A stretch of 64,000 bases of DNA from Nannocystis bainbridge (GTDB taxonomy: Bacteria > Myxococcota_A > Polyangia > Nannocystales > Nannocystaceae): the NCBI RefSeq assembly GCF_028368995.1, contig NZ_JAQNDL010000001.1, forward strand, positions 2,196,001-2,260,000. Reading direction: 5' to 3'. Positions 17,300 through 25,202 of this stretch are shown piece by piece; positions within the stretch are counted from its first letter, which is position 1; each line of letters begins with the position of its first letter. The translations under genes were made by a program, and so were the position numbers. The notes below the pieces were generated by a model, which saw only the letters and a list, made by a program, of their open reading frames with translations, searched no databases and was not told where the DNA came from.

Positions 17300-17795
17300 C
17301 AGGCTGTTCTTCGGGCAGGTCGGCTGCGACGCGGCGGCTGCCTGCCCTTGCCGTGGGCTCGCCTGTCCCTTCGGCCAGACCGACGCCCGGAGAACCGGCG
17401 CTGCTCCAAGGACCTCTGCGGCGCCACGTCGCCCCCGGGTCAGCACCCGCATGGGAAGTTCGGCGCCGCTCCCTGGATCATCTCGCCGCACGCTCACCTG
17501 TCCTTTCGGGCAGCCCGTCACGCGAAGGTTGGGCGCTGACCTGACGGACATCTTCCGCGCGCCGCATTCGCCTGTCCTTTCGGGCAGCCCGCAAAGGCGC
17601 TGACCGGACGGACATTTCTCGCGCGCCGCGTTCGCCTGTCTCTTCGGGCAGCCCGCCCCGCGCGCAGGTTCGGCCCTGACCTGACGGACATCTTCCACGC
17701 GCAGCCCGCCTGTCCCTTCGGTCAGCCGCCGCGCGGACAGTCAGCGCTGACCGCCGGACCTTCTCGCCTCACATGTCTCTCGGGACAGCCGGCGG
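17300..17795. repeat. Tandem array of ~65-75 base units built on a CTGTCC/GGGCAG hairpin
   Basis: Hairpin units CCTGTCC(T/C)TTCGG(G/C)CAG recur at about 17304, 17360, 17497, 17571, 17635 and 17709, ending in a CATGTCTCTCGGGACAG unit near 17773. Between them CTGACCTGACGGACAT segments also repeat. In RNA the stem CUGUCC-UUUC-GGGCAG forms with one G-U pair. The first hairpin begins about five bases after the lysA stop. No coding potential is evident despite long open frames. Confidence 0.75.
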
Positions 17796-17995
17796 CTGAG
17801 CTCGCCACACCTTCCCTAACGTCAGCTTGCGGCCATGCGCGAGGTCCAGGGCCCCCTGCCACACAGGACATCACGGCGCGGGCGTGCGCGCCCGTGGGCG
17901 CCGCTGCGCGTCGGCGATCGCGGCCGCGTGCGCGACAACGGATTCTTGCGCCTCGTGGCCGGCGCTGGCTATCGTCCGCCGCGATCGACACGCTC

Positions 17996-18403
17996 ATGAA
18001 TTACTCGCGCGCCCACACCCTGTTCACCGACCTTCGTACGTTGATGTTCGCCCTCGTCCTCGCGCCGCTGGCGGCCGCGGGTTGCGGCGGCGGCGAGGGC
18101 AAGGACGACGCCGGCGACGGCCCCGAGATCGACTGCAGCACCGGGACGACGCCGAAGTTCTCGGAGATGACGGCCGTGTGGGGCAAGTGCACCACCTGTC
18201 ACGCCTCGACCCTGAGCGGGGCGAGCCGCGTGAACGCGCCCCCGGGCGTCGACTTCGACGTCTACGCCGCCGCCAAGACCCACGCCCAGACCGCCATGCA
18301 CGAGGTCTACGAGGGCGAGATGCCGCCCGCCGGCCTGCCCGCGCTGTCCACCGAGGAAGAGGATCAGCTGTTCCGCTGGGCCAGCTGCGGCACCCCCGAG
18401 TGA
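17996..18403 (+). CDS. Small lipoprotein with CxxCH haem-type motif
   Basis: A 135-residue protein from ATG 17996. It has a signal peptide with lipobox (FALVLAPLAAAGC) and a short Gly/Asp linker. The globular part contains 'WGKCTTCHASTLSGASR', a single CxxCH expected to bind haem c covalently, and 'EGEMPPAGLPALS', a typical axial-Met region. This matches the small cytochrome-c-like lipoproteins common in myxobacteria. A surface or periplasmic electron-transfer role is inferred. A start at the internal Met before FALVL is possible. Confidence 0.8.
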   Translation: MNYSRAHTLFTDLRTLMFALVLAPLAAAGCGGGEGKDDAGDGPEIDCSTGTTPKFSEMTAVWGKCTTCHASTLSGASRVNAPPGVDFDVYAAAKTHAQTAMHEVYEGEMPPAGLPALSTEEEDQLFRWASCGTPE

Positions 18404-18413
18404 CGTGCCCGCA

Positions 18414-18493
18414 GGGACATGCCCCGAAGGGCATGTCCCTCTCGACATGTCATCGAGGACATGTCTATGAGGGCATGTCCTCGATGACATGTC
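18414..18493. repeat. Two perfect hairpins between convergent genes
   Basis: At 18414-18439, 11-base arms (GGGACATGCCC/GGGCATGTCCC) enclose CGAA. At 18444-18493, 20-base perfect arms beginning GACATGTCATCGAGG enclose a 10-base loop. Both lie between the convergent CxxCH lipoprotein and sugE stops. They belong to the GGACATG family and would act on transcripts from either side. Confidence 0.8.
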
Positions 18494-18510
18494 CTCAGCG
18501 ACCGCTCGGG

Positions 18511-18849
18511 TCAGGCGGGCCCGGCGCTGAACTTGAGGCCGACGATGGCGACCACCAGCATCGTCAAGAACAGCAGCCGCAGCGGCGCCACCGGCTCGCC
18601 GAGCAGCATCATCCCGCCGATCGCGGCCCCGGCGGCGCCGATCCCGGTCCACACCGCGTAGGCGGTGCCGATCGGCAGCGTCTTGCTGGCCTGGGCCAGC
18701 AGGGCGAAGCTGGCCACCAGGGCGACCACGGTGACGAGCGTCGGCAGCGGCTTGTTACGAAAGTCGAAGCCGTCGCTCCACTTGAGGCCGAGGGCCCAGC
18801 CGACCTCGAGCAGACCGGCGACGAACAGATAGATCCACGCAGTGGACAT
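18511..18849 (-). CDS. sugE: SMR-family guanidinium exporter (SugE/Gdx)
   Basis: A 112-residue protein with four membrane helices. It matches the SugE/Gdx branch of small multidrug resistance proteins: 'AWIYLFVAGLLEVGWALGLK' with the essential Glu in helix 1, 'LPIGTAYAVWTGIGAAGAAI' and 'GEPVAPLRL'. It exports guanidinium against protons as an antiparallel dimer. The upstream guanidine-III riboswitch strongly supports this substrate. ATG 18849 has AAGGAG upstream. Confidence 0.93.
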   Translation of the reverse strand: MSTAWIYLFVAGLLEVGWALGLKWSDGFDFRNKPLPTLVTVVALVASFALLAQASKTLPIGTAYAVWTGIGAAGAAIGGMMLLGEPVAPLRLLFLTMLVVAIVGLKFSAGPA

Positions 18850-18867
18850 GATGGCGCGCTCCTTCCA

Positions 18868-18909
18868 CGCGTCGTCTTGTCCTCACCGGGTACGGCGCAC
18901 CTCGTCCGG
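18868..18909 (-). ncRNA. Guanidine-III (ykkC-III) riboswitch aptamer
   Basis: On the minus strand the 42 bases contain, in order, CCGGACGAGGTGCGCCGTAC, CCGGT, AGGACAAGACG and a terminal CGCG. This matches the known guanidine-III aptamer core nearly base for base (one change in the pseudoknot 3' strand as I remember it). It ends 18 bases before the sugE ATG, next to the ribosome-binding site, so guanidine would act on translation start. Confidence 0.88.
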
Positions 18910-19061
18910 GCCCGCGAAGCGGGCGAGCTTCGGGTCAGCTTAGCCGCTCCCCCGTGGCGGGCCCGGCGGGGACGCGTGAGCCAACTCCGGCCCCCGCCGT
19001 CCCACCTGTCCTTTTGCGCAGGTCTTTCGCGCCTGGCGGCCGGGCCGCGGCGCGTGGGCGA

Positions 19062-20102
19062 TCAGCCGGGCGGCACGAAGTTCTCGCAGGCCTGGTCGAT
19101 GACCGCGATCGCGTCGTGGAAGAACGGCTGGAACGAGTCGGCGCAGATCTGGCCGATGCTGCCGTAGGTGAACATCTCGGCGAACTCGACGATGCGGTAC
19201 GCGACCTCGGCCGCGCTGGCGCACTCCGGGTTCTCGGGGCCGATCAGCGCCAGCGTCACGATGTTGGTCTCGACCCCGCCCTTGAGCGCCACCAGCTCGT
19301 TGAACCAGTCGGGTGGGTCGCCGGAGGAGCCGTCCTCTTCCTCGTCGGTGATGACGACCAGGACCAGCAGCGCGTCCTCGCGGACGAAGCCCTCGTTGCA
19401 CTGGCCGGGCTGGCCCAGCTCGGGCCCCAGCGCGCGCAGGGCCGCCTGCAGCGGCTTCTCGTTGCTGTCGCCCGCCGTCCCGACCTGGGCCGCGCAGGCG
19501 AACTTGCTCGCCAGGTCGTCCTGCTCCGTCATGTAGCGCTGGCCGCTGACATACGGCCCGCACGTCGCCTTGCTCGAGTTGCTGCCGCTGGTGCGGGTGA
19601 TGAGCCCGCCGAGCACCCCGCACGGGCTCTCGTTGCCGTCGTACTTGTCGGTCGCGACCACCCCGATGTGCAGGCTCTCCGCGTCCTCGAGCTGCTGCTG
19701 GATCTCCTGCACGAAGCCCGGGAAGCTCGCCACCAGGTTGTCCTGCTCGTTCTTCATGCTCGCCGAATTGTCGACCACGAACAGCAGGTCGACCTTCAGG
19801 CACGCCTTGGGCGGCGGCGGCGGCCCGGCGTCGGGCGTCTCGCCGATGTCGAACTTCGGCCCGCTCGCGCCGCTCGGGTCGACCGCGCTCGTCGCCTCGT
19901 CCTCGGTCGCGCTCGCGCTCGTGCCGGCCGCCTCGCCGGTCGAAGTCGGCGCCGCGGTCGACGTCGCGTCCTCGCTGGTCTGCGGCAGCGTGCCGACCCC
20001 CGAGACGATCGCCGCGGTGGCCGAGGCGCGGCCGCCACCGTCGTCGGAGCAGGCAGACAGCGCGAGCGAGGCGAGCGTGACGAGGGCCGCGGCGCGGAGC
20101 AT
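19062..20102 (-). CDS. Lipoprotein with von Willebrand factor A domain
   Basis: A 346-residue protein with lipobox (LASLALSAC), an Ala/Ser/Thr/Glu-rich linker to about residue 95, and a vWA domain. The MIDAS start is 'KVDLLFVVDNSASM' (DxSxS), followed by 'HIGVVATDKYDG' and 'LVLVVITDEEEDGSSGD'. Extra Cys pairs probably form disulfides. Surface adhesion or complex assembly is inferred from the domain. No Shine-Dalgarno; TACCGT ends 6 nt before the ATG. Confidence 0.85.
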   Translation of the reverse strand: MLRAAALVTLASLALSACSDDGGGRASATAAIVSGVGTLPQTSEDATSTAAPTSTGEAAGTSASATEDEATSAVDPSGASGPKFDIGETPDAGPPPPPKACLKVDLLFVVDNSASMKNEQDNLVASFPGFVQEIQQQLEDAESLHIGVVATDKYDGNESPCGVLGGLITRTSGSNSSKATCGPYVSGQRYMTEQDDLASKFACAAQVGTAGDSNEKPLQAALRALGPELGQPGQCNEGFVREDALLVLVVITDEEEDGSSGDPPDWFNELVALKGGVETNIVTLALIGPENPECASAAEVAYRIVEFAEMFTYGSIGQICADSFQPFFHDAIAVIDQACENFVPPG

Positions 20103-20108
20103 GTCGCC

Positions 20109-20114
20109 ACGGTA
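20109..20114 (-). promoter_or_regulatory. TACCGT (-10-like) six bases before the vWA lipoprotein ATG
   Basis: Minus-strand TACCGT followed by six bases and the ATG, the same arrangement as upstream of 14674, 56511 and 57755. It suggests a leaderless transcript. Confidence 0.35.
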
Positions 20115-20242
20115 CGTCGCGCCCGCGGCCTGCTCAAGCTGCGCCGCGCCGCGCGACCGACCTGCAGTTCTCGGGTCGGCGCCGATTCACGCCTTGCGGA
20201 CCGGCGGGCCGCCTCGCGCCCTGGGGGCCTGCAGGCCTCGCC

Positions 20243-21214
20243 TCAGGCCGCGCGACGGACCAGGTGGACCACCGCGAAGCGGGCCGCGTCGTCGGTCCAC
20301 GCCTGGGTCAGCGTCAGACCTGCGCTGGAGGACATGTCCGAAAAGCCATCCAGCGTATACTTGTGCGACAGCTCGGTCAGGATCGACTCGCGGGCGCGGA
20401 AGCTGAAGCTGCGGCCGCCGACCCCGACGACCTGGTCGATCTTGCTGACCAGGTGCATCTCGATGCGGCTGGCGGCCTCGTTGAACACGGCGCGGTGGGC
20501 GAAGCGGCCCGGCTGGAACTCACCGCCGAGCTCGCTGTTGATGCGGTGGAGCAGGTTGAGGTTGAACGCCGCGGTCACCAGGTCGCGGTCGTTGTAGGCG
20601 GCCTCGAGCACCGACTTCGACTTGACCAGGTCGATGCCGACCAGCGCGCCCTCGCAGCCGGGCGCGCGGGCGATGTTTCGCAGCAGCGCGGTCGCCTCGC
20701 TCGGGTCGAAGTTGCCGATCGTCGAGCCCGGGAAGTACACCAGGCTGCGGCCGAGCGCCCCGACCGGCAGGGCGAACGGGCGCGTGAAGTCGGCGTGCAG
20801 CGGCAGCACCTTGAGCTTCGGGTACTCGGCCTGGATCGCCGCGCTGGCGGCCAGCAGCGGCTTCTCCGACACGTCGACCGGCACGTACGCGGTCGCGTCG
20901 AGGTGGTCGAGCAGCAGCCGGGTCTTGATGCTCTCGCCGCTGCCGTACTCGACGATGATCCGGCGCGGGCCGACGGCGGCCGCCATCTCCATCGCGTGGT
21001 CGCCGAGGATCTCGATCTCCGCGCGGGTCAGGTAGTACTCCGGGGTCTCGCAGATCGCCTCGAACAGGTGCGAGCCGCGGGCGTCGTAGAAATACTTGGA
21101 GGGCAGGCGCTTGACCGGGCGCGACAGCCCCTCGATCACGTCGGCGAGGAACCCGTCGGCTGGCGCCTGCGTCGCCTCGTCATCGCGCGGGCGTTGGTGG
21201 AGCGGTCGCATCAT
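20243..21214 (-). CDS. egtD: L-histidine N-alpha-methyltransferase (ergothioneine synthesis)
   Basis: A 323-residue EgtD-type methyltransferase that trimethylates histidine to hercynine. Motifs are 'LPSKYFYDARGSHLFEAICETPEYYLTRAE', the SAM loop 'VEYGSGESIKTRLLL', 'YVPVDVSEKPL', 'FPGSTIGNFDPSEA' and 'IGIDLVKS'-like segments. The ATG overlaps the egtB TGA (ATGA), showing coupled translation. Last gene of the unit 23421-20243. Confidence 0.95.
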   Translation of the reverse strand: MMRPLHQRPRDDEATQAPADGFLADVIEGLSRPVKRLPSKYFYDARGSHLFEAICETPEYYLTRAEIEILGDHAMEMAAAVGPRRIIVEYGSGESIKTRLLLDHLDATAYVPVDVSEKPLLAASAAIQAEYPKLKVLPLHADFTRPFALPVGALGRSLVYFPGSTIGNFDPSEATALLRNIARAPGCEGALVGIDLVKSKSVLEAAYNDRDLVTAAFNLNLLHRINSELGGEFQPGRFAHRAVFNEAASRIEMHLVSKIDQVVGVGGRSFSFRARESILTELSHKYTLDGFSDMSSSAGLTLTQAWTDDAARFAVVHLVRRAA

Positions 21215-22449
21215 GCATCCTTGGTGAGACGGATCCCCGTGAACGGCCACCGCGCCCGGGGCGGAAAGAAATTGCGGTAGCTGGCACGCAAATGATCCCG
21301 CGGGGAAGCGCACGAACCGCCGCGCAGCACCATCTGGTTCGACATGAACTTGCCGTTGTATTCGCCGAGCGCGCCCGCCGGCGGGTGATAGCCGGGGTAC
21401 GGCAAGTACGCGCTCGCGGTCCACTCCCACACGTCGCCGAACAGCTGCGCCGGCCGGGGCTCGGCCTGCGGCGGCGCGTCCGCGACGGTCGGGTGGAGGC
21501 GGCCCGAATCGACGAAGTTACCGGCCACCGGCGCGCCCTCGGCCGCCGCTTCCCACTCGAACTCGGTCGGCAGGCGGGCGCCGGCCCAGCGGGCGAACGC
21601 GTCGGCCTCGTAGTGCGACACGTGGACCACCGGCGCGTGCGGGTCGAGCGGGCGCGGCCCGCCGAGCGTCATCTGCCACCATGTCCCCTGGGACATGTAC
21701 CAGTAGAGCGGCGCCGTCCAGCCCTCGGCCTGCGCCTGGGCCCAGCCGTCGGCCAGCCACAGCGTGCTGCGGCGGTAGCCGCCGTCGGCCACGAACTCCG
21801 CGTACTCCGCGTTGGTCACGCAGCGCGACGCCAGCGCGTGCGGCCGCAGCAGCGTCTGGTGGCGCGGGCCCTCGTTGTCGAAATGAAAGCCCGCGCCGGC
21901 GTTGCCCACCTCGCGCAACCCGCTCGGCCCCGGGCACCAGCGCAGCGGCGCCGCCGGTCGCGACGACGGCGGCGCCGCCTCCGCCCGCAGCCCCGGCCGC
22001 AGCGGGTTCTGGGCGTACAGGTGCAGCAGGTCCATCAGGATCAGCTCCTGGTGCTGCTGCTCGTGCTCGAGCCCGAGGCGGACCCGCTCGACCAGCCACG
22101 CCGGCCCGCCGCGGGCCAGCAGCTCGAGCATCGCCGCGTCGACGTGGGTCCGGTACTGCAGCACCTCGGCCCCGGTCGGCCGCGTCAGCAGCCCGCGGCG
22201 CGGCCGGCTGAACTGCGGGCCCACCGACTCGTAATACGAGTTGAAGAGGACCTCGAACTGCGGGTGAAACGGGCGGTAGCCGGGGTCGGCCGGGCCGAGC
22301 ACGAACGTCTCGAAGAACCACGTCGTGTGCGCCAGGTGCCACTTGGCCGGGCTCGCGTCCGGCATGCTCTGGACCGCGAGGTCCTCCGCGGGCAGCCCCG
22401 CGACCAGCCCCTCCGTGGCCGCGCGCACCCGGGCGTAGGCCGCCTCCAC
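21211..22449 (-). CDS. egtB: Hercynine sulfoxide synthase-type ergothioneine enzyme EgtB
   Basis: A 412-residue non-haem iron sulfoxide synthase. The N-terminal DinB-like domain carries the expected iron ligands His41 (HLAHTTWF), His129 and His133 (HEQQHQEL). The C-terminal formylglycine-generating-enzyme-type domain shows 'VTNAEYAEFVADGGY', 'LPTEFEWEAAAEG', 'GDVWEWTASAYLPYPG' and 'VLRGGSCASPRDH'. It joins hercynine with a thiol donor under O2. The GTG start directly abuts the stop of the upstream membrane protein, with GGGAGG at good spacing. A perfect CATGTCCC/GGGACATG hairpin lies inside the coding sequence at 21680-21697. Confidence 0.94.
   Translation of the reverse strand: MEAAYARVRAATEGLVAGLPAEDLAVQSMPDASPAKWHLAHTTWFFETFVLGPADPGYRPFHPQFEVLFNSYYESVGPQFSRPRRGLLTRPTGAEVLQYRTHVDAAMLELLARGGPAWLVERVRLGLEHEQQHQELILMDLLHLYAQNPLRPGLRAEAAPPSSRPAAPLRWCPGPSGLREVGNAGAGFHFDNEGPRHQTLLRPHALASRCVTNAEYAEFVADGGYRRSTLWLADGWAQAQAEGWTAPLYWYMSQGTWWQMTLGGPRPLDPHAPVVHVSHYEADAFARWAGARLPTEFEWEAAAEGAPVAGNFVDSGRLHPTVADAPPQAEPRPAQLFGDVWEWTASAYLPYPGYHPPAGALGEYNGKFMSNQMVLRGGSCASPRDHLRASYRNFFPPRARWPFTGIRLTKDA
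21680..21697. repeat. CATGTCCC-CT-GGGACATG hairpin inside egtB
   Basis: Perfect 8-base arms with a 2-base loop, a full-strength member of the dispersed hairpin family, encoding 'YMSQGTW' in egtB. Confidence 0.7.
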
Positions 22450-23421
22450 TCAGAACCTCCCGCCGAGCGCGACCCCGAAGCCCTGGCCCGAAGGACCTGC
22501 CCCCAGGTGCAGCTGACCGCGGCGGGCCGTCTTGCCCACGCCGGTGTCCTGCCGCTCGAGCGTCTTCAGCTCGGCGCGCGACGACAGGGCGTCGACCGCC
22601 ATGAACGCCGAGCCGGCCAGCCCGAGCCCGCCCGCCAGGCTGGTGACGCCGACGAAGCGCAGCGGCTCCTTGTCGCCGTACTGACCGATCAGCCACAGCG
22701 CGCTGAACACCGCCGCCCCGGCGTAGAGGGCGTAGCCGAGCCCGCGGGCCCACAGCTTGCCGCGCACGCGCAGGTCCCGGCCGGTGCTGGCGCCGCCGAT
22801 GGCGACGATCGGCGTGCCGAGCAGCGTCGTCGTCAGGCCGAGGCTGGCGTACATGAAGTGCTTCATGCCGTAGTCGCTCGGGTCGGTCTTGCCGGCGCGA
22901 CCGGCGTCGTAGAGCACGCCCATCAGCATGCCGACCGCCGAGAAGCCGACGCCGACGCCGGCGCCGACGCGGGCCCACTCCGACGGCGTCGACTCGCGGC
23001 CCTCGACGCACTCCCACGAGTTCTCGTGCACCGCCGTCACCGCCCCCAGCGGAGCCTGCTGCGCGCCGTTCTTCGGGTGCACGTAGTAGACCGCCGACTT
23101 GTCGGCGCGGGTCAGCGTCACGCACTCGCGCCCCGCGGTGCCGAGGATCACCAGCACCCGCCGCCCGGCCAGCCGCTGCCACTGCGCGTCGCTCACCGGC
23201 GCGGGGTAATAGCGCGGCATGTTGTCCGCGGCGGCCGGCGCCTCCGCGGCGGTCGCGTCACCGGCGACCGCGTGGTGGATCAGCGTGACATGACCTTCGG
23301 GCAAGGTCCGATCGGACATGTCCGAAGCGCCATCCACGATCACCGCCTCGGGCCCCTCGTAGCTGCGCAGGCCGGCGGGCGGGGTGAGGGCGAGCGACAC
23401 GACGGCGAGCGCGGCGAGCAT
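22450..23421 (-). CDS. Hypothetical membrane protein upstream of egtB
   Basis: A 323-residue protein with N-terminal signal (MLAALAVVSLALTPPAG). An extracytoplasmic segment follows to about residue 140, then 4-5 hydrophobic helices between ~145 and 285 (VGAGVGVGFSAVGMLMGVLY; YALYAGAAVFSALWLIGQYG; LAGGLGLAGSAFMAVDAL). I do not recognise the family. It is the first gene of a probable operon with egtB-egtD. Residues ~34-47 (DMSDRTLPEGHVT) are encoded by a hairpin-family repeat. A TAGACT lies 6 bases before ATG 23421 but overlaps the murF stop, so it may also be read from murF. Confidence 0.75.
   Translation of the reverse strand: MLAALAVVSLALTPPAGLRSYEGPEAVIVDGASDMSDRTLPEGHVTLIHHAVAGDATAAEAPAAADNMPRYYPAPVSDAQWQRLAGRRVLVILGTAGRECVTLTRADKSAVYYVHPKNGAQQAPLGAVTAVHENSWECVEGRESTPSEWARVGAGVGVGFSAVGMLMGVLYDAGRAGKTDPSDYGMKHFMYASLGLTTTLLGTPIVAIGGASTGRDLRVRGKLWARGLGYALYAGAAVFSALWLIGQYGDKEPLRFVGVTSLAGGLGLAGSAFMAVDALSSRAELKTLERQDTGVGKTARRGQLHLGAGPSGQGFGVALGGRF
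23285..23325. repeat. Hairpin-family repeat within a coding sequence
   Basis: GACATGACCTTCGGGCAAGG is followed by the palindrome GTCCGATCGGAC (23306-23317) and GGACATGTCCGA. In the minus-strand gene it adds an in-frame, probably surface-exposed stretch after the signal peptide. Confidence 0.6.
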
Positions 23422-23430
23422 GGCCACAGT

Positions 23431-24834
23431 CTACACGGCCTTGGGCGGCGCCTGCAGCAGGGCCTCGACGACCCGCTCGAGCCGCATGCCGCGGCTGCCC
23501 TTGACCAGGAGGGCGCCCGGTCGCTCGGCGAAGGTGGCGCGGACGGCCGCGACGAGGTCGGAGACGCCGAGCCCGGCGTGCCATGACGCGATCCCGCCGG
23601 CCTTGGCCGCGTCGGCGGCCGCCTGCGACAGCGTGCCGAAGGTGAACAGCGCGTCGAGCCCCAGCGCCGCCGCCAGCCGGCCGACCTCCGCGTGCAGCTC
23701 CGGCCCGCGCTCGCCCAGCTCGAGCATGTCGCCGATGACCGCGGCCAGCGGACCCGGCCGTGACGGGCGCAGCGCGGCCAGGCTCTGCAGCGCCGCCGTG
23801 ACCGACCCGGGGTTGGCGTTGTAGTTGTCGGCGATCAGCAGGTGATGCTCGTCGAAGCGCAGCACCCGGCCGCGGTCGCCGACCGGCAGCACCCCTTCGA
23901 GCGCCTCGATCATCGGCCCGACCGGGCAGTTCAGGTGCAGCCCGACGGCCAGGGCCGCCGCCGCGTTGCGGGCGTTGTGGGCCCCGAACACCCGCAGGCT
24001 GAGGCGGATCTCCTCGACCTCGCCGCCGGGCAGGTGCAGCCGCAAGGTCGCGTGGGTGCGCTCGTCGAGCTCGACCCCGACGATCCGCACCGACGCCTCC
24101 GGACCTTCCCCGAAGGGCAGGATCGAAAGGCCAGGTGGGAAGTGCGGCGGCAGCAGCCGCTCGTCGTCGGGCACCACCGCGACCCCGCCGGGTCGGACGT
24201 GGCGCAGCGGCTCGGCCTCGGCGGCGGCGATCGCCTCGAGGCTGCCCATGAACTCGAGGTGCTCGAGCGCGACGCTGGTGATCACGGCGACGTCGGGGCG
24301 CACCAGCGCGGCCAGCCGCTCGTTCTCGCCGGGCGCGCTCATCCCCAGCTCGAGCACGATCGCCTCCGGGTGGTCCGGCCCGTTGAGCAGCGACAGCGGC
24401 ACCCCGAGGTGATTGTTGAGGTTGCCGCGGGTCGCCAGCACGCGCCCGTGGCGGCTGCGCAGCACCGCCTCGATCAGCGCGCGCGTGGTCGTCTTGCCGT
24501 TGCTGCCGGAGATCGCCACCACCGGCCCGCTGCAGGCCTCGCGGACCGCCCCGCCGAGCGCTGTCAGGGCCGCGAACGTGTCCTCGACCTCGACCACCGT
24601 GACCGTCGGATCGTCCGGCAGCGGACGCCCCGGCGCCTGCAGGATCGCCGCGGCGCCGGCCCGGATCGCGTCGGGGATGAACGCGTGGCCGTCGCGGGCG
24701 GCCACGATCGGCACGAACAGGCCGCCCGGCACGGGGTCGCGGCTGTCGACGAAGGCGCCGCGGATCTCCCGCGAACCGGCGCGGAGCAGCCGTCCGCCGG
24801 AGGTCGCGGCCAGGGTCTCGGGGGTGAAGTGCAC
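23431..24834 (-). CDS. murF: UDP-N-acetylmuramoyl-tripeptide--D-alanyl-D-alanine ligase
   Basis: A 467-residue Mur ligase adding D-Ala-D-Ala. The ATP loop 'VVAISGSNGKTTTR' is followed by 'RGNLNNHLGVPLSLL', 'ELGMSAPGENERLA', 'VFGAHNARNAAAALAVG' and 'ADNYNANPGSV', all MurF-type. GTG 24834 begins the recognisable N-terminus (VHFTPETLAATSGG); the longer upstream frame is Arg/Pro-rich and not supported. It stands alone, separated from the ftsI and mraY-murD islands. Confidence 0.94.
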   Translation of the reverse strand: MHFTPETLAATSGGRLLRAGSREIRGAFVDSRDPVPGGLFVPIVAARDGHAFIPDAIRAGAAAILQAPGRPLPDDPTVTVVEVEDTFAALTALGGAVREACSGPVVAISGSNGKTTTRALIEAVLRSRHGRVLATRGNLNNHLGVPLSLLNGPDHPEAIVLELGMSAPGENERLAALVRPDVAVITSVALEHLEFMGSLEAIAAAEAEPLRHVRPGGVAVVPDDERLLPPHFPPGLSILPFGEGPEASVRIVGVELDERTHATLRLHLPGGEVEEIRLSLRVFGAHNARNAAAALAVGLHLNCPVGPMIEALEGVLPVGDRGRVLRFDEHHLLIADNYNANPGSVTAALQSLAALRPSRPGPLAAVIGDMLELGERGPELHAEVGRLAAALGLDALFTFGTLSQAAADAAKAGGIASWHAGLGVSDLVAAVRATFAERPGALLVKGSRGMRLERVVEALLQAPPKAV

Positions 24835-25202
24835 GAGGAGACCGTTAGCACCCCGACGCGGCCGCGCGCCACTCTTCGGCAGGGCCCGCCGCGGCGGCTG
24901 CGCAGCGGGTCGGCGGTGCAGCGCGGACACGGGGTGCCCGGGGGCCCGGGGACCGCGACGGGGCGAGCGTCCCCCGGTCGTTCGGCGCGGTCGCGGCGGG
25001 CGCCGACCGGCGTTTGTCCCATCACATGTCTTACGGGACATGTCCGATCGGACCTGTGATTGCGCGGCCCGGCGTTCGGCGGCCCCGCGCGCGGGCCCGG
25101 CTCGCGTTCGCCCGCGCCGATGCTCGCGCGTCGGCGCGCGCCTGCGTCGCAGCCGTCACGCGGGCGTGGCCGCGTCGACGCCGGGTCATGCTAGCCTCGT
25201 GG
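24835..25202. other. Divergent murF/HNH spacer
   Basis: GC-rich with no supported gene. At 25023-25058 is a compact hairpin-family unit (CACATGTC, GGGACATGTCC, GTCCGATCGGAC, GACCTGTG). A TAGCCT at 25192-25197 ends 5 bases before the HNH start. Confidence 0.45.

Noticed and set aside
17300..17795. CRISPR array
   Set aside because: Units are 64-75 bases, diverged throughout, without constant-length spacers or cas genes; the constant part is a short hairpin.
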